From NCBI GenBank assembly GCA_026417415.1, contig JAOADG010000008.1, positions 248,001 through 312,000 of the forward strand: a stretch of DNA of 64,000 nt, written 5' to 3'. A program made the translations under genes and the position numbers. Every line of letters starts with the position of its first letter. Position 1 is the stretch's first letter. Shown one piece after another: positions 1 to 9,025 of the stretch. Below the pieces are notes generated by a model, which was not told where the DNA came from, made no database searches, and saw nothing but the letters and a program-made list of their open reading frames with translations. The DNA comes from a bacterium (GTDB lineage: Bacteria; Electryoneota; JAOADG01).

Positions 1-347
1 TCGGTACAATCTATGACATCATTCCTCATATTCGAGGCGTTAGTGGAAGGATTTTAGAAATAGAAATCCTTGGAAGTTTGAAAAATCTAAAAATCAAAAA
101 AGAGTTAGCCATTAGACGAGCACTTTCACCAACAGCATTACAATCCAGTTGTTTTTACGTTATCGTAGAAACGGATACTGCAGGTGTACCAACTGAATTT
201 ACTTTTAAAGGAGCAGGATTTGGTCACGGTGTAGGAATGTGTCAGACAGGTGCAGGTGTGATGGCATTACAAAACAAAAAGTATCAGGAAATATTGCAGC
301 AATATTATCCTGGTGTCGAAATCGAGCGATTACCAGATTGGAAATAA
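1..347 (+). CDS. SpoIID/LytB-domain protein, C-terminal part (5' end outside window)
   Basis: The reading frame is open from the first bases of the window, so only the last ~115 residues are seen. The end carries the hallmark of the SpoIID/LytB family: a GxGFGHGVGMCQ-type stretch, then an IL-x-x-YYPG motif close to the C-terminus. Family members are secreted or lipid-anchored proteins related to the SpoIID peptidoglycan lytic transglycosylase. Outside spore formers they are taken to act on the cell wall, but the role here is inference. The stop lies 5 bases before the prfB start, so the two may be co-transcribed. An internal TTG at 78 is in frame but is not the likely start. Confidence 0.85.
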   Translation, partial: GTIYDIIPHIRGVSGRILEIEILGSLKNLKIKKELAIRRALSPTALQSSCFYVIVETDTAGVPTEFTFKGAGFGHGVGMCQTGAGVMALQNKKYQEILQQYYPGVEIERLPDWK

Positions 348-352
348 ACTAT

Positions 353-1520
353 ATGATGGATAACCATTCAAAAGAAACTTCTATTTTAGAACTTATTACA
401 GATCTTGAAGAACAATTATCTTTATTCAATCAAAGGGTTACCAATCTTCGGGGGTATCTTTGAAATTGATGCTAAGATAAAGTTGATAGAAGATTTAGAA
501 AAAAAAACCCTTGATCCTGATTTTTGGAAATCTTCAGAAAAAGCAAAAGCTATACTTCAGGAATTAAATCAACAAAAAAAATGGGTGAATGATTACAATA
601 AACTAACTGCTCACCTTTCTGACTTACAAACCCTTTTTGATTTGGCAAAAGAAGAAGAAGATGTCCAATCGTTTCAAGAAATCCGACTTGAAATTCCTAC
701 TCTTATTCAGCAAGCAGAAGAGCTGGAATTGCGGAAAATGTTAGGTGGTCCTGATGATCGGAAAAATGCTATTATGACCATAAAACCCGGTGCTGGTGGA
801 ACGGAATCACAGGATTGGGCAGAGATGCTTTTAAGAATGTATCTACGTTGGTTAGAAAAGAAGGGTTTCAAAACCGAAATCATTGATTACCAACCGGGTG
901 AACAAGCAGGAATAAAGGAAGCAGCAATAGAAATTGTTGGGGACTATGCTTACGGGTATTGTAAAGCAGAAATAGGTGTACATCGTCTTGTTCGAATAAG
1001 TCCATTTGATGCGAATGCGAGAAGACACACCAGTTTTGCAGCGGTATCAGTAATCCCTGAAGTAGAAGAATCAAGTGAGATTCGAATCAATCCCAATGAA
1101 TTAAAAATTGATGTATTTCGAGCAAGTGGTGCTGGTGGACAGCATGTCAATAGAACAGAATCTGCTGTTCGGATTACTCATATTCCTACTGGGATTGTAG
1201 TAACTTGCCAAGCTGAACGTTCGCAAATAAAAAATCGCGCTACTGCGATGAAGTATCTACTTGCAAAACTTGCTGCTAAACAAAGAGAAGAAGAAGAAAA
1301 GAAAAATGCTGAGTTTGAAGCGCAGAAGTCCGATATTGCGTGGGGGAATCAAATTCGGAGTTATGTTTTCACGCCGTACACTATGGTAAAAGATTTAAGA
1401 ACAGGAGTGGAGACCAGCAATGTGCAGGCAGTGATGGATGGTGATTTAGATCAATTTGTTACTGCATTTTTACTCGGAAAGAAAAGAGTTAAAGGGCAAA
1501 AAGATGAGGATGATGAATAG
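353..1520 (+). CDS. prfB: Peptide chain release factor 2 (programmed +1 frameshift)
   Basis: RF2 reads UAA and UGA stop codons and triggers peptide release on the ribosome. The gene lies in two frames. The first 36 codons start at ATG 353 (or ATG 356) and end at an in-frame TGA at 461-463; a +1 shift continues from GAA at 462 to the stop at 1518-1520, giving about 388 residues. The second part carries the RF2 stop-recognition tripeptide SPF (RISPFDANARRH) and the catalytic GGQ loop (GAGGQHVNR). The shift site is the classic RF2 autoregulatory site, so low RF2 favours the shift and raises RF2. alr follows with a 1-base overlap. Confidence 0.96.
449..463 (+). promoter_or_regulatory. RF2 programmed frameshift site
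   Basis: The sequence reads CGG GGG TAT CTT TGA. The G-run at 450-454 acts as an internal Shine-Dalgarno-like element just upstream of the slippery CTT (458-460) and the in-frame TGA (461-463). This matches the well-known bacterial prfB site (AGG GGG TAT CTT TGA) except for the first base. Skipping T461 makes GAA (462-464) the next codon and joins the two halves of RF2. Confidence 0.95.
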
Positions 1521-2725
1521 TGAGCATGTTATTTTCTACCCATTTAGACAACAAAGATTTTATTGCTCTTCCTTTTGAACCATTACCGGGTATTCAACGA
1601 AGACCCACTTATGCAGAAATTTCTTTTGCTGCATTAAAAAACAATCTTCAAATCATACGGTCTTTTTGTCCTCAACTCCCGATTATGGCGTCAGTAAAAG
1701 CACAAGCATATGGACATGGTTTACTCAAAGTGGCAAAATTTTTATCTGAACAGGGTGTCCAATGGTTTGGAGTCGGTTTTTTGGAAGAGGGAATATGGTT
1801 AAGAAAAGGAGGAATTGACAACCCTATCTTGGCTATGGGTGGGATTGCTACCAATCAAATCAGTCATTATCTCGATTACCAAATTACGTTGACATGTTCG
1901 TCTTGGAAAACTGCACAAGATATCTCAGCAATTGCTACTCAAAACGGAAAAAAAGCAAAAGTACATATTAAGATAGATACCGGCATGCGAAGAATTGGTG
2001 TATGGCATGAAAATGCTATTGATTTTGTCGTAAAAGTAGCCAAATTACCCGGTATTGAAATTGAAGGTATATTTTCACATTTGGCACAATCGGAAATTCC
2101 TAATGATCCCTTTACTAAAAGACAAATTGAAGCATTTGCTGATGTTTTAACCCAATTGAAAAAAAATGGTTTAGAAATTCCCATTCAACATCTTGCCAAT
2201 TCTGCTGCTATTGTGAATTACCCAGAATCGCATTTTCAATTAGTCAGACCCGGTTTAATTCTCTATGGTTATACTCCCACTCCTAAACCGGATGAACGAT
2301 TAAAGGGTCTTCAACTGGTTATGAGTTTCAAAAGTGAAATTTTATTTGTAAAAGGGGTAAGGAAAGGTGAAGGGATTAGTTATGGATTAACTTATCGTCC
2401 TTCTTATGATGTTTGGATTGCTACCGTTCCGGTTGGTTATGGTGATGGTTACAACCGATTATTATCCAATCGTGCATCGGTTTTAATTCACGGAAAAAGA
2501 TATACTGTATGTGGAAAAATATGTATGGATCAAATGATGGTAAACACAATGAAAGATAGATATGAACCCGGTACAGAAGTTGTGTTATTTGGTAAACAAA
2601 AGTTGCCTGATGGAACAGAGGTACAACTTAATGGTTGGGAACTATGTAATTTGCTACACACCATTCCATATGAATTAACGTGTTGGGTTAGTGAAAGAGT
2701 TCCTCGTATTTATATTTATGAGTAA
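1520..2725 (+). CDS. alr: Alanine racemase
   Basis: A PLP enzyme converting L-alanine to D-alanine for peptidoglycan, acting in the cytoplasm. Near residue 60 the PLP-binding lysine lies in VKAQAYGHG (usual form VKA[DN]AYGHG). The second catalytic residue, tyrosine, is in the ISYGLTY motif near residue 290, and the usual CMDQ loop (GKICMDQMMVN) follows. At 401 residues it is slightly longer than typical, with a ~25-residue N-terminal extension. It starts with GTG at 1520, overlapping the prfB stop by one base; ATG 1526 is an alternative. The gene ends 4 bases before the convergent diguanylate cyclase gene. Confidence 0.95.
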   Translation: MSMLFSTHLDNKDFIALPFEPLPGIQRRPTYAEISFAALKNNLQIIRSFCPQLPIMASVKAQAYGHGLLKVAKFLSEQGVQWFGVGFLEEGIWLRKGGIDNPILAMGGIATNQISHYLDYQITLTCSSWKTAQDISAIATQNGKKAKVHIKIDTGMRRIGVWHENAIDFVVKVAKLPGIEIEGIFSHLAQSEIPNDPFTKRQIEAFADVLTQLKKNGLEIPIQHLANSAAIVNYPESHFQLVRPGLILYGYTPTPKPDERLKGLQLVMSFKSEILFVKGVRKGEGISYGLTYRPSYDVWIATVPVGYGDGYNRLLSNRASVLIHGKRYTVCGKICMDQMMVNTMKDRYEPGTEVVLFGKQKLPDGTEVQLNGWELCNLLHTIPYELTCWVSERVPRIYIYE

Positions 2726-2729
2726 TGAG

Positions 2730-3755
2730 TCAAGGAAGAATACTTGCTTTTACACAATTTCTACCTGCGTGTTTTGCTCGATACAATTCTTTATCTGCTG
2801 CTGAAATGATTTCTTCTATAGTTACTCCATCATCTCCAAAGGTACTTACCCCTAAAGAAATCGTTAAATCTCCATTTGGCTGGAACTCTTCATAAGGGAA
2901 TGGGTGTTGTTCTACTCGCTTACGTAACGCTTCAGCAACTAAAATCGCTTGTTCTTTTGTTGTGTTAGGTAGCAATATAACAAACTCTTCACCCCCATAA
3001 CGTGCCGGGATGTCGCTTACCCGTAAACGTTTACGAAACAGATCAGCAATGGTCTTAAGCACCTCATCGCCTGCCGGATGTCCAAAATGGTCGTTGTAAT
3101 GTTTGAAAAAATCTACATCACACATAATCACTGAAAAAGGGCGATGTTCTCGGTTGGATCGTGCCACTTCTCGAATCATCAAGCGATCAAATTCTCGACG
3201 ATTTGCAAGTTCAGTAAGCCCATCAAGAGAAGCTTGAGTCAACAGTTTGCGATTTTGTTGCGATAAACTAAAATTAATTTGTTGAAGACGTTCCCATTCC
3301 AATCGATCCTGAAAAAATTCCGGCGGACATTTTGCCAACATGGTCTTGTCTATTCTACAATCAAATAGAAAACGATCAAGCACAAAAGGAAAATCCCATT
3401 CTATTGGAATTAAATGATTGATTGTTCCATCAAGATAATAATGAACGACTTCGGGCCATTCTGATTGTTTGACAAATAAAACTCGTTCAATGGGTGCATG
3501 TTCTGTTTGCAGTAATTTTTCAAATGGGAGCAGGTGTTCAATCAATTTATCATAAGTCAAGGCAATATAAGTAACAGTTGAATTTTGAAAGGCATTTACT
3601 TCTTCTATATGTGAATCGAATGAAACAATATCAAAATGTTCAAGAACACCGTTGTTTTGAAAATACTCTTTTAATTTTTGTTCAAAAGGTTGTCGTAATG
3701 TTTGATCGTGAAGCATTAAAAGGATTGTGGCTTTAGTCATAAACAAACCTGTCAT
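2730..3755 (-). CDS. GGDEF diguanylate cyclase with receiver-like N-terminus
   Basis: This protein makes c-di-GMP from two GTP. The C-terminal ~165 residues form a GGDEF domain with the active-site signature RYGGEEF, the metal/substrate segment CDVDFFKHYND and a late SLGVS strand. An RxxD inhibitory site (RVSD) sits five residues before GGEEF, so product feedback is possible. The first ~140 residues resemble a receiver fold, but the acidic pocket and phospho-acceptor Asp are not evident, so the input signal is unknown. The ATG overlaps the hpt stop (ATGA, 3752-3755), indicating coupling; ATG 3740 is an alternative start. Its product may feed the MshEN-like ATPases of the pilus locus at 39-47 kb, which is inference. 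Confidence 0.9.
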   Translation of the reverse strand: MTGLFMTKATILLMLHDQTLRQPFEQKLKEYFQNNGVLEHFDIVSFDSHIEEVNAFQNSTVTYIALTYDKLIEHLLPFEKLLQTEHAPIERVLFVKQSEWPEVVHYYLDGTINHLIPIEWDFPFVLDRFLFDCRIDKTMLAKCPPEFFQDRLEWERLQQINFSLSQQNRKLLTQASLDGLTELANRREFDRLMIREVARSNREHRPFSVIMCDVDFFKHYNDHFGHPAGDEVLKTIADLFRKRLRVSDIPARYGGEEFVILLPNTTKEQAILVAEALRKRVEQHPFPYEEFQPNGDLTISLGVSTFGDDGVTIEEIISAADKELYRAKHAGRNCVKASILP

Positions 3756-4282
3756 TCTTGATAGATGGCAATATGTGGTAGAGAGCGATACTGTTCATTG
3801 TAATCTAATCCATAACCGACAACAAAATGGTTATCAATAACAAATCCGACATAATCTGCTGTAAATTCAACCTCTCGGCGGGAAGGTTTATCTAAAAATA
3901 CGACTGTTTTACAATCTGCCTGAGTGAGTGAAGAAAGGTACTCACGAACTGTTTTTAAGGTTAAACCAGTATCTAAAATATCATCAAGAAGCAGCACACG
4001 ATGAAAAGGAAAAGACCACGGTTTTAACAAAGAAATTGAAACTTTTCCACTTGAAATGGTGTTCGATCCATAACTTGAAACTGAAAGAAATTCAATGAGT
4101 GGATTACCACCGATTTTTGCTATTTCACGTGCAAGGTCTGCGCAAAAAATAAATGATCCCGTTAAAAGCGCTAACATTAAAAAAGGGTCATTACCAAAAT
4201 CATTCACAATTTCGTGAGCTAAAATTTGGTTTCGTTGTTGAATTTCTTCAGCAGAAATTAATATTGGGAGTTCGTTATTCAC
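3752..4282 (-). CDS. hpt: Hypoxanthine phosphoribosyltransferase
   Basis: A purine salvage enzyme that joins hypoxanthine or guanine to PRPP to form IMP or GMP. The PRPP-binding motif is LLLDDILDTGLT near residue 100, and an LLTGSFIF segment near residue 40 matches the family's LKGS loop. Its 176 residues are normal for the family. The start is GTG at 4282 with a GAGG Shine-Dalgarno upstream. The gene overlaps the diguanylate cyclase by 4 bases, an unusual pairing of purine salvage with c-di-GMP synthesis in one transcript. Confidence 0.92.
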   Translation of the reverse strand: MNNELPILISAEEIQQRNQILAHEIVNDFGNDPFLMLALLTGSFIFCADLAREIAKIGGNPLIEFLSVSSYGSNTISSGKVSISLLKPWSFPFHRVLLLDDILDTGLTLKTVREYLSSLTQADCKTVVFLDKPSRREVEFTADYVGFVIDNHFVVGYGLDYNEQYRSLPHIAIYQE

Positions 4283-4344
4283 GAGTATTCCTCAGATATT
4301 CTTTGAATAGAAAATAATCAAGAATGTATCATTGAAAGAAACGA

Positions 4345-4737
4345 TTAAGGCAAACTGCTCAATATATTCAAAAGTTGATCAATGCTGAAAGGTTTCTTGA
4401 GATTCATATTAAAACCGTATTGGTGATAATGAATCATTGCGTCTTCTAAAGGAGAGCCACTCATCAGAATAGTATAAATGGATGGTTGTAATTGTTTTAT
4501 TTGTTGATTGGTTTCAACCCCACCCATCCCATGAGTAATGTTCATATCAAGTAAAGCAACATCAAAAGGTTCATTTTGTAAAATTCCATTGCGAATTTCT
4601 TCAATTGCTAAAGTGCCATCACGGACAATGATACATTTCCATTGAATAAACTCGAAAACTTTTGTTAGTAACGTAATGATTAGATCTTCATCATCCAATA
4701 CAAGGATTTTTTTTGGTGGTATAGAAAGAGGATGCAT
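4345..4737 (-). CDS. Single-domain response regulator (CheY-like)
   Basis: This is a stand-alone receiver domain of 130 residues with no output domain. It shows the acidic pair DDE near residue 16, the phospho-acceptor Asp in ALLDMNI near 65, Ser in LMSGSP near 93 and the conserved Lys in LKKPF near 114. It would be phosphorylated by a histidine kinase and act by protein contact. No kinase is adjacent; the PAS kinase at 14793-16715 lacks a receiver and is a possible but unproven partner. Its ATG is preceded by a 293-base gap. Confidence 0.88.
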   Translation of the reverse strand: MHPLSIPPKKILVLDDEDLIITLLTKVFEFIQWKCIIVRDGTLAIEEIRNGILQNEPFDVALLDMNITHGMGGVETNQQIKQLQPSIYTILMSGSPLEDAMIHYHQYGFNMNLKKPFSIDQLLNILSSLP

Positions 4738-5030
4738 AAAAATCTCTTATTTCAATAAGAACGAAACAATATAATCATCAAACAAACAACTTCCTATCTT
4801 CTTTTCAATAAAATGAATTTTTAATTGAAATTTGTAAGAATAAAGTGGAATTACAAGATGTTCATTTTTATCTCATTGCTCTGGTAATGCAAGTGAAAAA
4901 TTGTAGAATCAATAATGGAAGAAAATTTACAATGATTTAGAAGTAATTGTTTATTTTCTTAGAAATGCGAAGAGTTTGCTTTAGGTTCGGTTTTCGCGTT
5001 TTTTAATCTATCGTACGTTTTATGATACTG
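4738..5030. other. Intergenic spacer between RND operon end and response regulator start
   Basis: This gap lies downstream of the RND gene and upstream of the response regulator gene, both on the minus strand. It is very AT-rich. It must hold the response regulator's promoter and possibly the efflux operon's terminator, but I could not pick a convincing -35/-10 pair or a strong hairpin. Confidence 0.4.
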
Positions 5031-8000
5031 TTAATAAGATTCAGTTTCACTGAACTGTTTTTCATCGTAAAACTGTTCCCGAAATCCAAGTTTACTTTTT
5101 ATTGTATCAAAAATCTGATAAGCAACTGGGACAATGACTAATGAAAGAAAAGTAGAGGATATCAATCCACCAATAACAATTACACCTAACGAAATACGAT
5201 AAGCAGCAGCGGATCCCCACCCCATCGCCGTCGGTAACATACCAAAGATCATTGCAAAGGTAGTCATTAAAATGGGGCGCAAACGAATTTTTCCAGCTTC
5301 AAGCAATGCATCTTGTGTGGACAATCCTTTTCGCTTTTGCTGATTGGCAAAATCAACCAACAGAATGGAATTTTTCGTAACCAAACCCATTAACATAATT
5401 AAACCAATAAAAGCCATCATATCAAAAGTACGGTTTGCAAAAAGCAATCCATAAAACCCACCTATGACTGCTAAAGGAAGTGCGAGCATGATGGTAAATG
5501 GATGCAAAAAGGAATTAAACTGCGCTGCAAGAATCATATAAACAAAAAGAATTGCTAAAAATAATGCAAGAAACAGACTGCTAAACGTTTCACGGGTTTG
5601 TTCAAACTGGCCTTCGTATTGAATGGTATAACCGGTTGGCAATTGATAATCTTTCAATGTAGTCCGAATGTCATTGTAAACATCACTTAAAGAACGCTTT
5701 TGAATGTTTGCTGCAATCACTACTTGCCGAGTACGATCTTGTCTATTGATTTGCGATGGACCAGTTTCACTCACGAGTGTGACGATTTCAGATAAGGGAA
5801 CTACTTGTTGATTGGGTAAAGGAAGTTGATAGTTTAGTAATTCAACAGGGTTAACTCGATCTTGCTTTTTTAAGCGTACATTAACTTCAACTTCATCATC
5901 ACCATCTAAATATTTAGTCGCGGTTTCGCCATAAACCATTTGTCTAAATAGGGTAGCAATTGAAAAACTGGATAAATTGTATCTTGCTAACTGATTTCTA
6001 TCAATGCGATAATGAAGTTCAAGCTGACCACTACGAAAAGAGTTGTCTAAATCTACTAATCCTGGAATGTTTTTAATTTTTGATTCAATATCACGAGTAA
6101 TACGTTGTAAAACAGAAATATCACTACCTTGTACATTGAGTTGAATGGGTCGTTGTGCAATGGTAGCCGTTTTGCTACGAATACCCGTTGCCTCTTCTAA
6201 AGAGATTCGTATTCCTGGAATTTCTTGTAACTTTGGACGAAGTTCGGACATAATTTTTTTGGTAATATTCAACTCACCAACATTCACCAATATGGATGCT
6301 TGATTTGCAGATCCATCCATGGTTCCTATGGTTGTGAAATAATCTTTTGTTTTTGGATGTTTACGTATTGCTTGTTCTACCATTGCTACACGACGACTCA
6401 TTTCTTGCAATGAAATCCCTTGAGGCGCTTCAATCACTACCGAATATTGCCCACGATCACCACGCGGTTCACCACCTATTCCCACAACGACTACTACTGC
6501 TATGGATGAAAACATCACCACAGTAGCAATCAGCAATACCAAAGCTTTATGATTTAAGGACCATATGAGTATCTGTTGGTAAGTATGATTTAATCCATCA
6601 TAAAAGCGTTCAAAGATGTTAATTTGACCTGTTGTATCTGTACGGATTTTTTTCTGTTTGAAAAAGTATGCAGATAACATTGGTGCTAAAGTGAACGCTT
6701 CAACCAAAGAAATGAACACAGCGATGGTAATGGTAAGTCCAAATTGACGGAAAAATTTTCCTGCGATCCCTGTGGTAAATGCGATTGGTAGAAATACGGC
6801 AATGATGGTTAAAGTAGTCGCAAGAACTGCAAGGGCAACCTCTGAGGTTGCTTGGCGTGCTGCTTGAAAAGGTGGGATCCCTTTTTCTAACCAACGAAAA
6901 ATATTTTCTCGAACGACAATGGCATCATCTACCAATAAACCTATAGAAAGCGACATTGCTAACAAAGTGAGTAAGTTGATGGAGTAATTTAGTAGATTTA
7001 GAAAAAACAATGTACCTACCAAACAAACTGGAAGTCCGATCACGGTGATAATTGTACTGCGAAAATCACGAAAAAAGAGGAGTACGATTAAAGTGGTTAA
7101 AAGAATTCCTTCAATAAGAGCAATTAACACATCATCGCGTGAATTTCGTATAAATTGAGATTCATCAATGGCTAAACGAATGTCTAAAAACGGGTACTGT
7201 GAATTGATTTTTGTAAGTTCTTGTTTGACACGATCTGATACTTCAATCGTATTGGTACCGGATTGTTTTCTAATATCAAGCGTAATTGATGGTATTCCGT
7301 TAGTCCTTGAAAGTTGAGTACTTTCTTTGTAAGTATCGTGAACTTGAGCAACATCTTCAAGGTAAATTGGGACGCCATCTTGAATACGTACAATCAATTT
7401 ATTGAAATCAATTGGACTACGAAGGGTAGCGCTGGTCTTTAGTAGTATTTCGTCTTGTTCTGTTCGTAATGTACCACTGGGAAGATCAATGTTTTCTAAT
7501 CTTAGTGTTTGAATAATTTCTTGAAAGGAAATTCGATAATATTCAATTAAATTTCTATCTACAGCAATTTCAATTTCGCGATCATTTCCACCTATTAAAC
7601 GAATAGACGCTACACCTTCAATGCGTTCAAGTTTCGGTAGAATTTCATTTTTAACAATGTTTCGTACTTGGTTTACATCTGCAGAAGATACTTTTGGTAA
7701 AATTGAGTAAGTTAAAATTGGTTGATCGGAGGGATCGAATTTTTCATAAGTTGGCTCACCAATATCTTTCGGTAAAATTTTACGAATTACAGAAACTTTT
7801 TCTCGAACATCTTGTGATGCTTCTTGAACGTCTCTTTCTAATTCAAATTCAATGATAACTACAGATATTCCTTCCGTAGAAATGGAACGTACCTTTTTAA
7901 CCCCTTTTAATACCGAAACTGCGTCTTCAATGGGTTTTGAAACTTGCGTTTCAACATCTTTAGGAGATGCACCTGGATAGGGTGTGGTTACCGAAATGGT

Positions 8001-8129
8001 GGGAAGAGAAATATCTGGAAAAAGTTCTACCGGTAATCGGAAATAACTCAAAAACCCTAACACCAACAGAGCAAACACTGACATGTAAATAAAAACAGGA
8101 TGACGTATGGAAATATCAGCAAGTTTCAT
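5031..8129 (-). CDS. RND multidrug efflux transporter (AcrB/HAE1 family)
   Basis: This is the inner-membrane, proton-driven pump of a tripartite efflux system, 1032 residues, normal for the family. It begins with the standard first helix (IRHPVFIYM). It keeps the proton-relay pair of aspartates in TM4 (GLLVDDAIVVRENIFRW) and the TM10 lysine (VTKNSILLVDFAN). Two large periplasmic loops and about 12 membrane segments are visible. The absence of metal-specific motifs favours the drug/hydrophobic-compound class over CusA-like pumps. It overlaps the adaptor gene by 4 bases and is last in the operon marR-tolC-adaptor-RND. Confidence 0.95.
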   Translation of the reverse strand: MKLADISIRHPVFIYMSVFALLVLGFLSYFRLPVELFPDISLPTISVTTPYPGASPKDVETQVSKPIEDAVSVLKGVKKVRSISTEGISVVIIEFELERDVQEASQDVREKVSVIRKILPKDIGEPTYEKFDPSDQPILTYSILPKVSSADVNQVRNIVKNEILPKLERIEGVASIRLIGGNDREIEIAVDRNLIEYYRISFQEIIQTLRLENIDLPSGTLRTEQDEILLKTSATLRSPIDFNKLIVRIQDGVPIYLEDVAQVHDTYKESTQLSRTNGIPSITLDIRKQSGTNTIEVSDRVKQELTKINSQYPFLDIRLAIDESQFIRNSRDDVLIALIEGILLTTLIVLLFFRDFRSTIITVIGLPVCLVGTLFFLNLLNYSINLLTLLAMSLSIGLLVDDAIVVRENIFRWLEKGIPPFQAARQATSEVALAVLATTLTIIAVFLPIAFTTGIAGKFFRQFGLTITIAVFISLVEAFTLAPMLSAYFFKQKKIRTDTTGQINIFERFYDGLNHTYQQILIWSLNHKALVLLIATVVMFSSIAVVVVVGIGGEPRGDRGQYSVVIEAPQGISLQEMSRRVAMVEQAIRKHPKTKDYFTTIGTMDGSANQASILVNVGELNITKKIMSELRPKLQEIPGIRISLEEATGIRSKTATIAQRPIQLNVQGSDISVLQRITRDIESKIKNIPGLVDLDNSFRSGQLELHYRIDRNQLARYNLSSFSIATLFRQMVYGETATKYLDGDDEVEVNVRLKKQDRVNPVELLNYQLPLPNQQVVPLSEIVTLVSETGPSQINRQDRTRQVVIAANIQKRSLSDVYNDIRTTLKDYQLPTGYTIQYEGQFEQTRETFSSLFLALFLAILFVYMILAAQFNSFLHPFTIMLALPLAVIGGFYGLLFANRTFDMMAFIGLIMLMGLVTKNSILLVDFANQQKRKGLSTQDALLEAGKIRLRPILMTTFAMIFGMLPTAMGWGSAAAYRISLGVIVIGGLISSTFLSLVIVPVAYQIFDTIKSKLGFREQFYDEKQFSETESY

Positions 8130-9025
8130 AAGGATCTTCCTATTACAACTACAGTGTCACCATCTGTTAGCCAATCAATTCCACTTGTTATCACAGTATC
8201 CTGCTTAGATATTCCTTCTACTAAGCGTTCGTTTCCTACTCGTTTTCCAGCACGAATAAATAAAATCTGAACTCGGTTATTTCTGACGACGCCAACTTTG
8301 GTTTCATTGGAACGCTCATAGATTGCTTGGACTGGTAGAAAAAGACCTTGAATACGTCCAATTACAATTTGAGCATCAACATACATTCCAGGTTTTAATT
8401 TCGTTGTATGAATTGATATCTCTATTTTTGCAGAATGAGAATTGGGATCAGCAGTGGGATAAATTTTTGATACTGTTCCCCAAAATTCTTCTCCTTCAAA
8501 AGCATTACAAGTAATTCTAACTTTTTGTTGTAATCTAATTTTATTTAACGATTGTTGATTCGTTTTACAGATCACTTTCAACTGGTTAATGGATTCTATT
8601 TGATAAATTGGTGTCTGTGGTGTAACTGTTGAACCAACGGATTGAAAACGTTGAGTGACGACACCGGAAAAAGGAGTTACAATAGCAGCTCTTTTATATT
8701 CTTGGGGTTGCAAATTTCTATCTAAAATAGCAACAGTATCGTTGACTTTGACAAAATCGCCAATTTGGACACGTTCCTCAAGAACAATTCCAGAAACTTT
8801 TGGATAAATTATAGTACTATTTTCTGAACTGACTATACCCCAAGTATCAATCCATTCATCCATTTCTTTGTTCATGGGAGTAGTGACTTCAACTCTCGGA
8901 TAAACGACTATGTTTTGTGTAGTTGCAAGTAAATGTTTTTGATGAATTGTCTTTTGCAATCGCCAAACTAATAAACCCAAAAACAACGCACCAAGAATGA
9001 AAAAAATGATTTTTCGTTTTTTCAT
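8126..9025 (-). CDS. RND efflux periplasmic adaptor (MFP) lacking the coiled-coil hairpin
   Basis: The membrane-fusion subunit that links the RND pump to TolC. After a signal-anchor helix (residues ~5-22) come a lipoyl-like half (IYPKVSGIV...ILDRN), its partner half (IVTPFSGVVTQRF), a beta-barrel domain and a C-terminal membrane-proximal domain. In most adaptors 60-100 residues of alpha-hairpin separate the two lipoyl halves; here only about a dozen residues do. That explains the short length of 299. It overlaps both neighbours by 4 bases (ATGA), so stoichiometric translation with TolC and the pump is likely. Confidence 0.9.
   Translation of the reverse strand: MKKRKIIFFILGALFLGLLVWRLQKTIHQKHLLATTQNIVVYPRVEVTTPMNKEMDEWIDTWGIVSSENSTIIYPKVSGIVLEERVQIGDFVKVNDTVAILDRNLQPQEYKRAAIVTPFSGVVTQRFQSVGSTVTPQTPIYQIESINQLKVICKTNQQSLNKIRLQQKVRITCNAFEGEEFWGTVSKIYPTADPNSHSAKIEISIHTTKLKPGMYVDAQIVIGRIQGLFLPVQAIYERSNETKVGVVRNNRVQILFIRAGKRVGNERLVEGISKQDTVITSGIDWLTDGDTVVVIGRSL

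Noticed and set aside
405-461. prfB starting at 405 in the second frame
   Set aside because: This skips the conserved N-terminus encoded in the first frame and ignores the exact frameshift site at 449-463.
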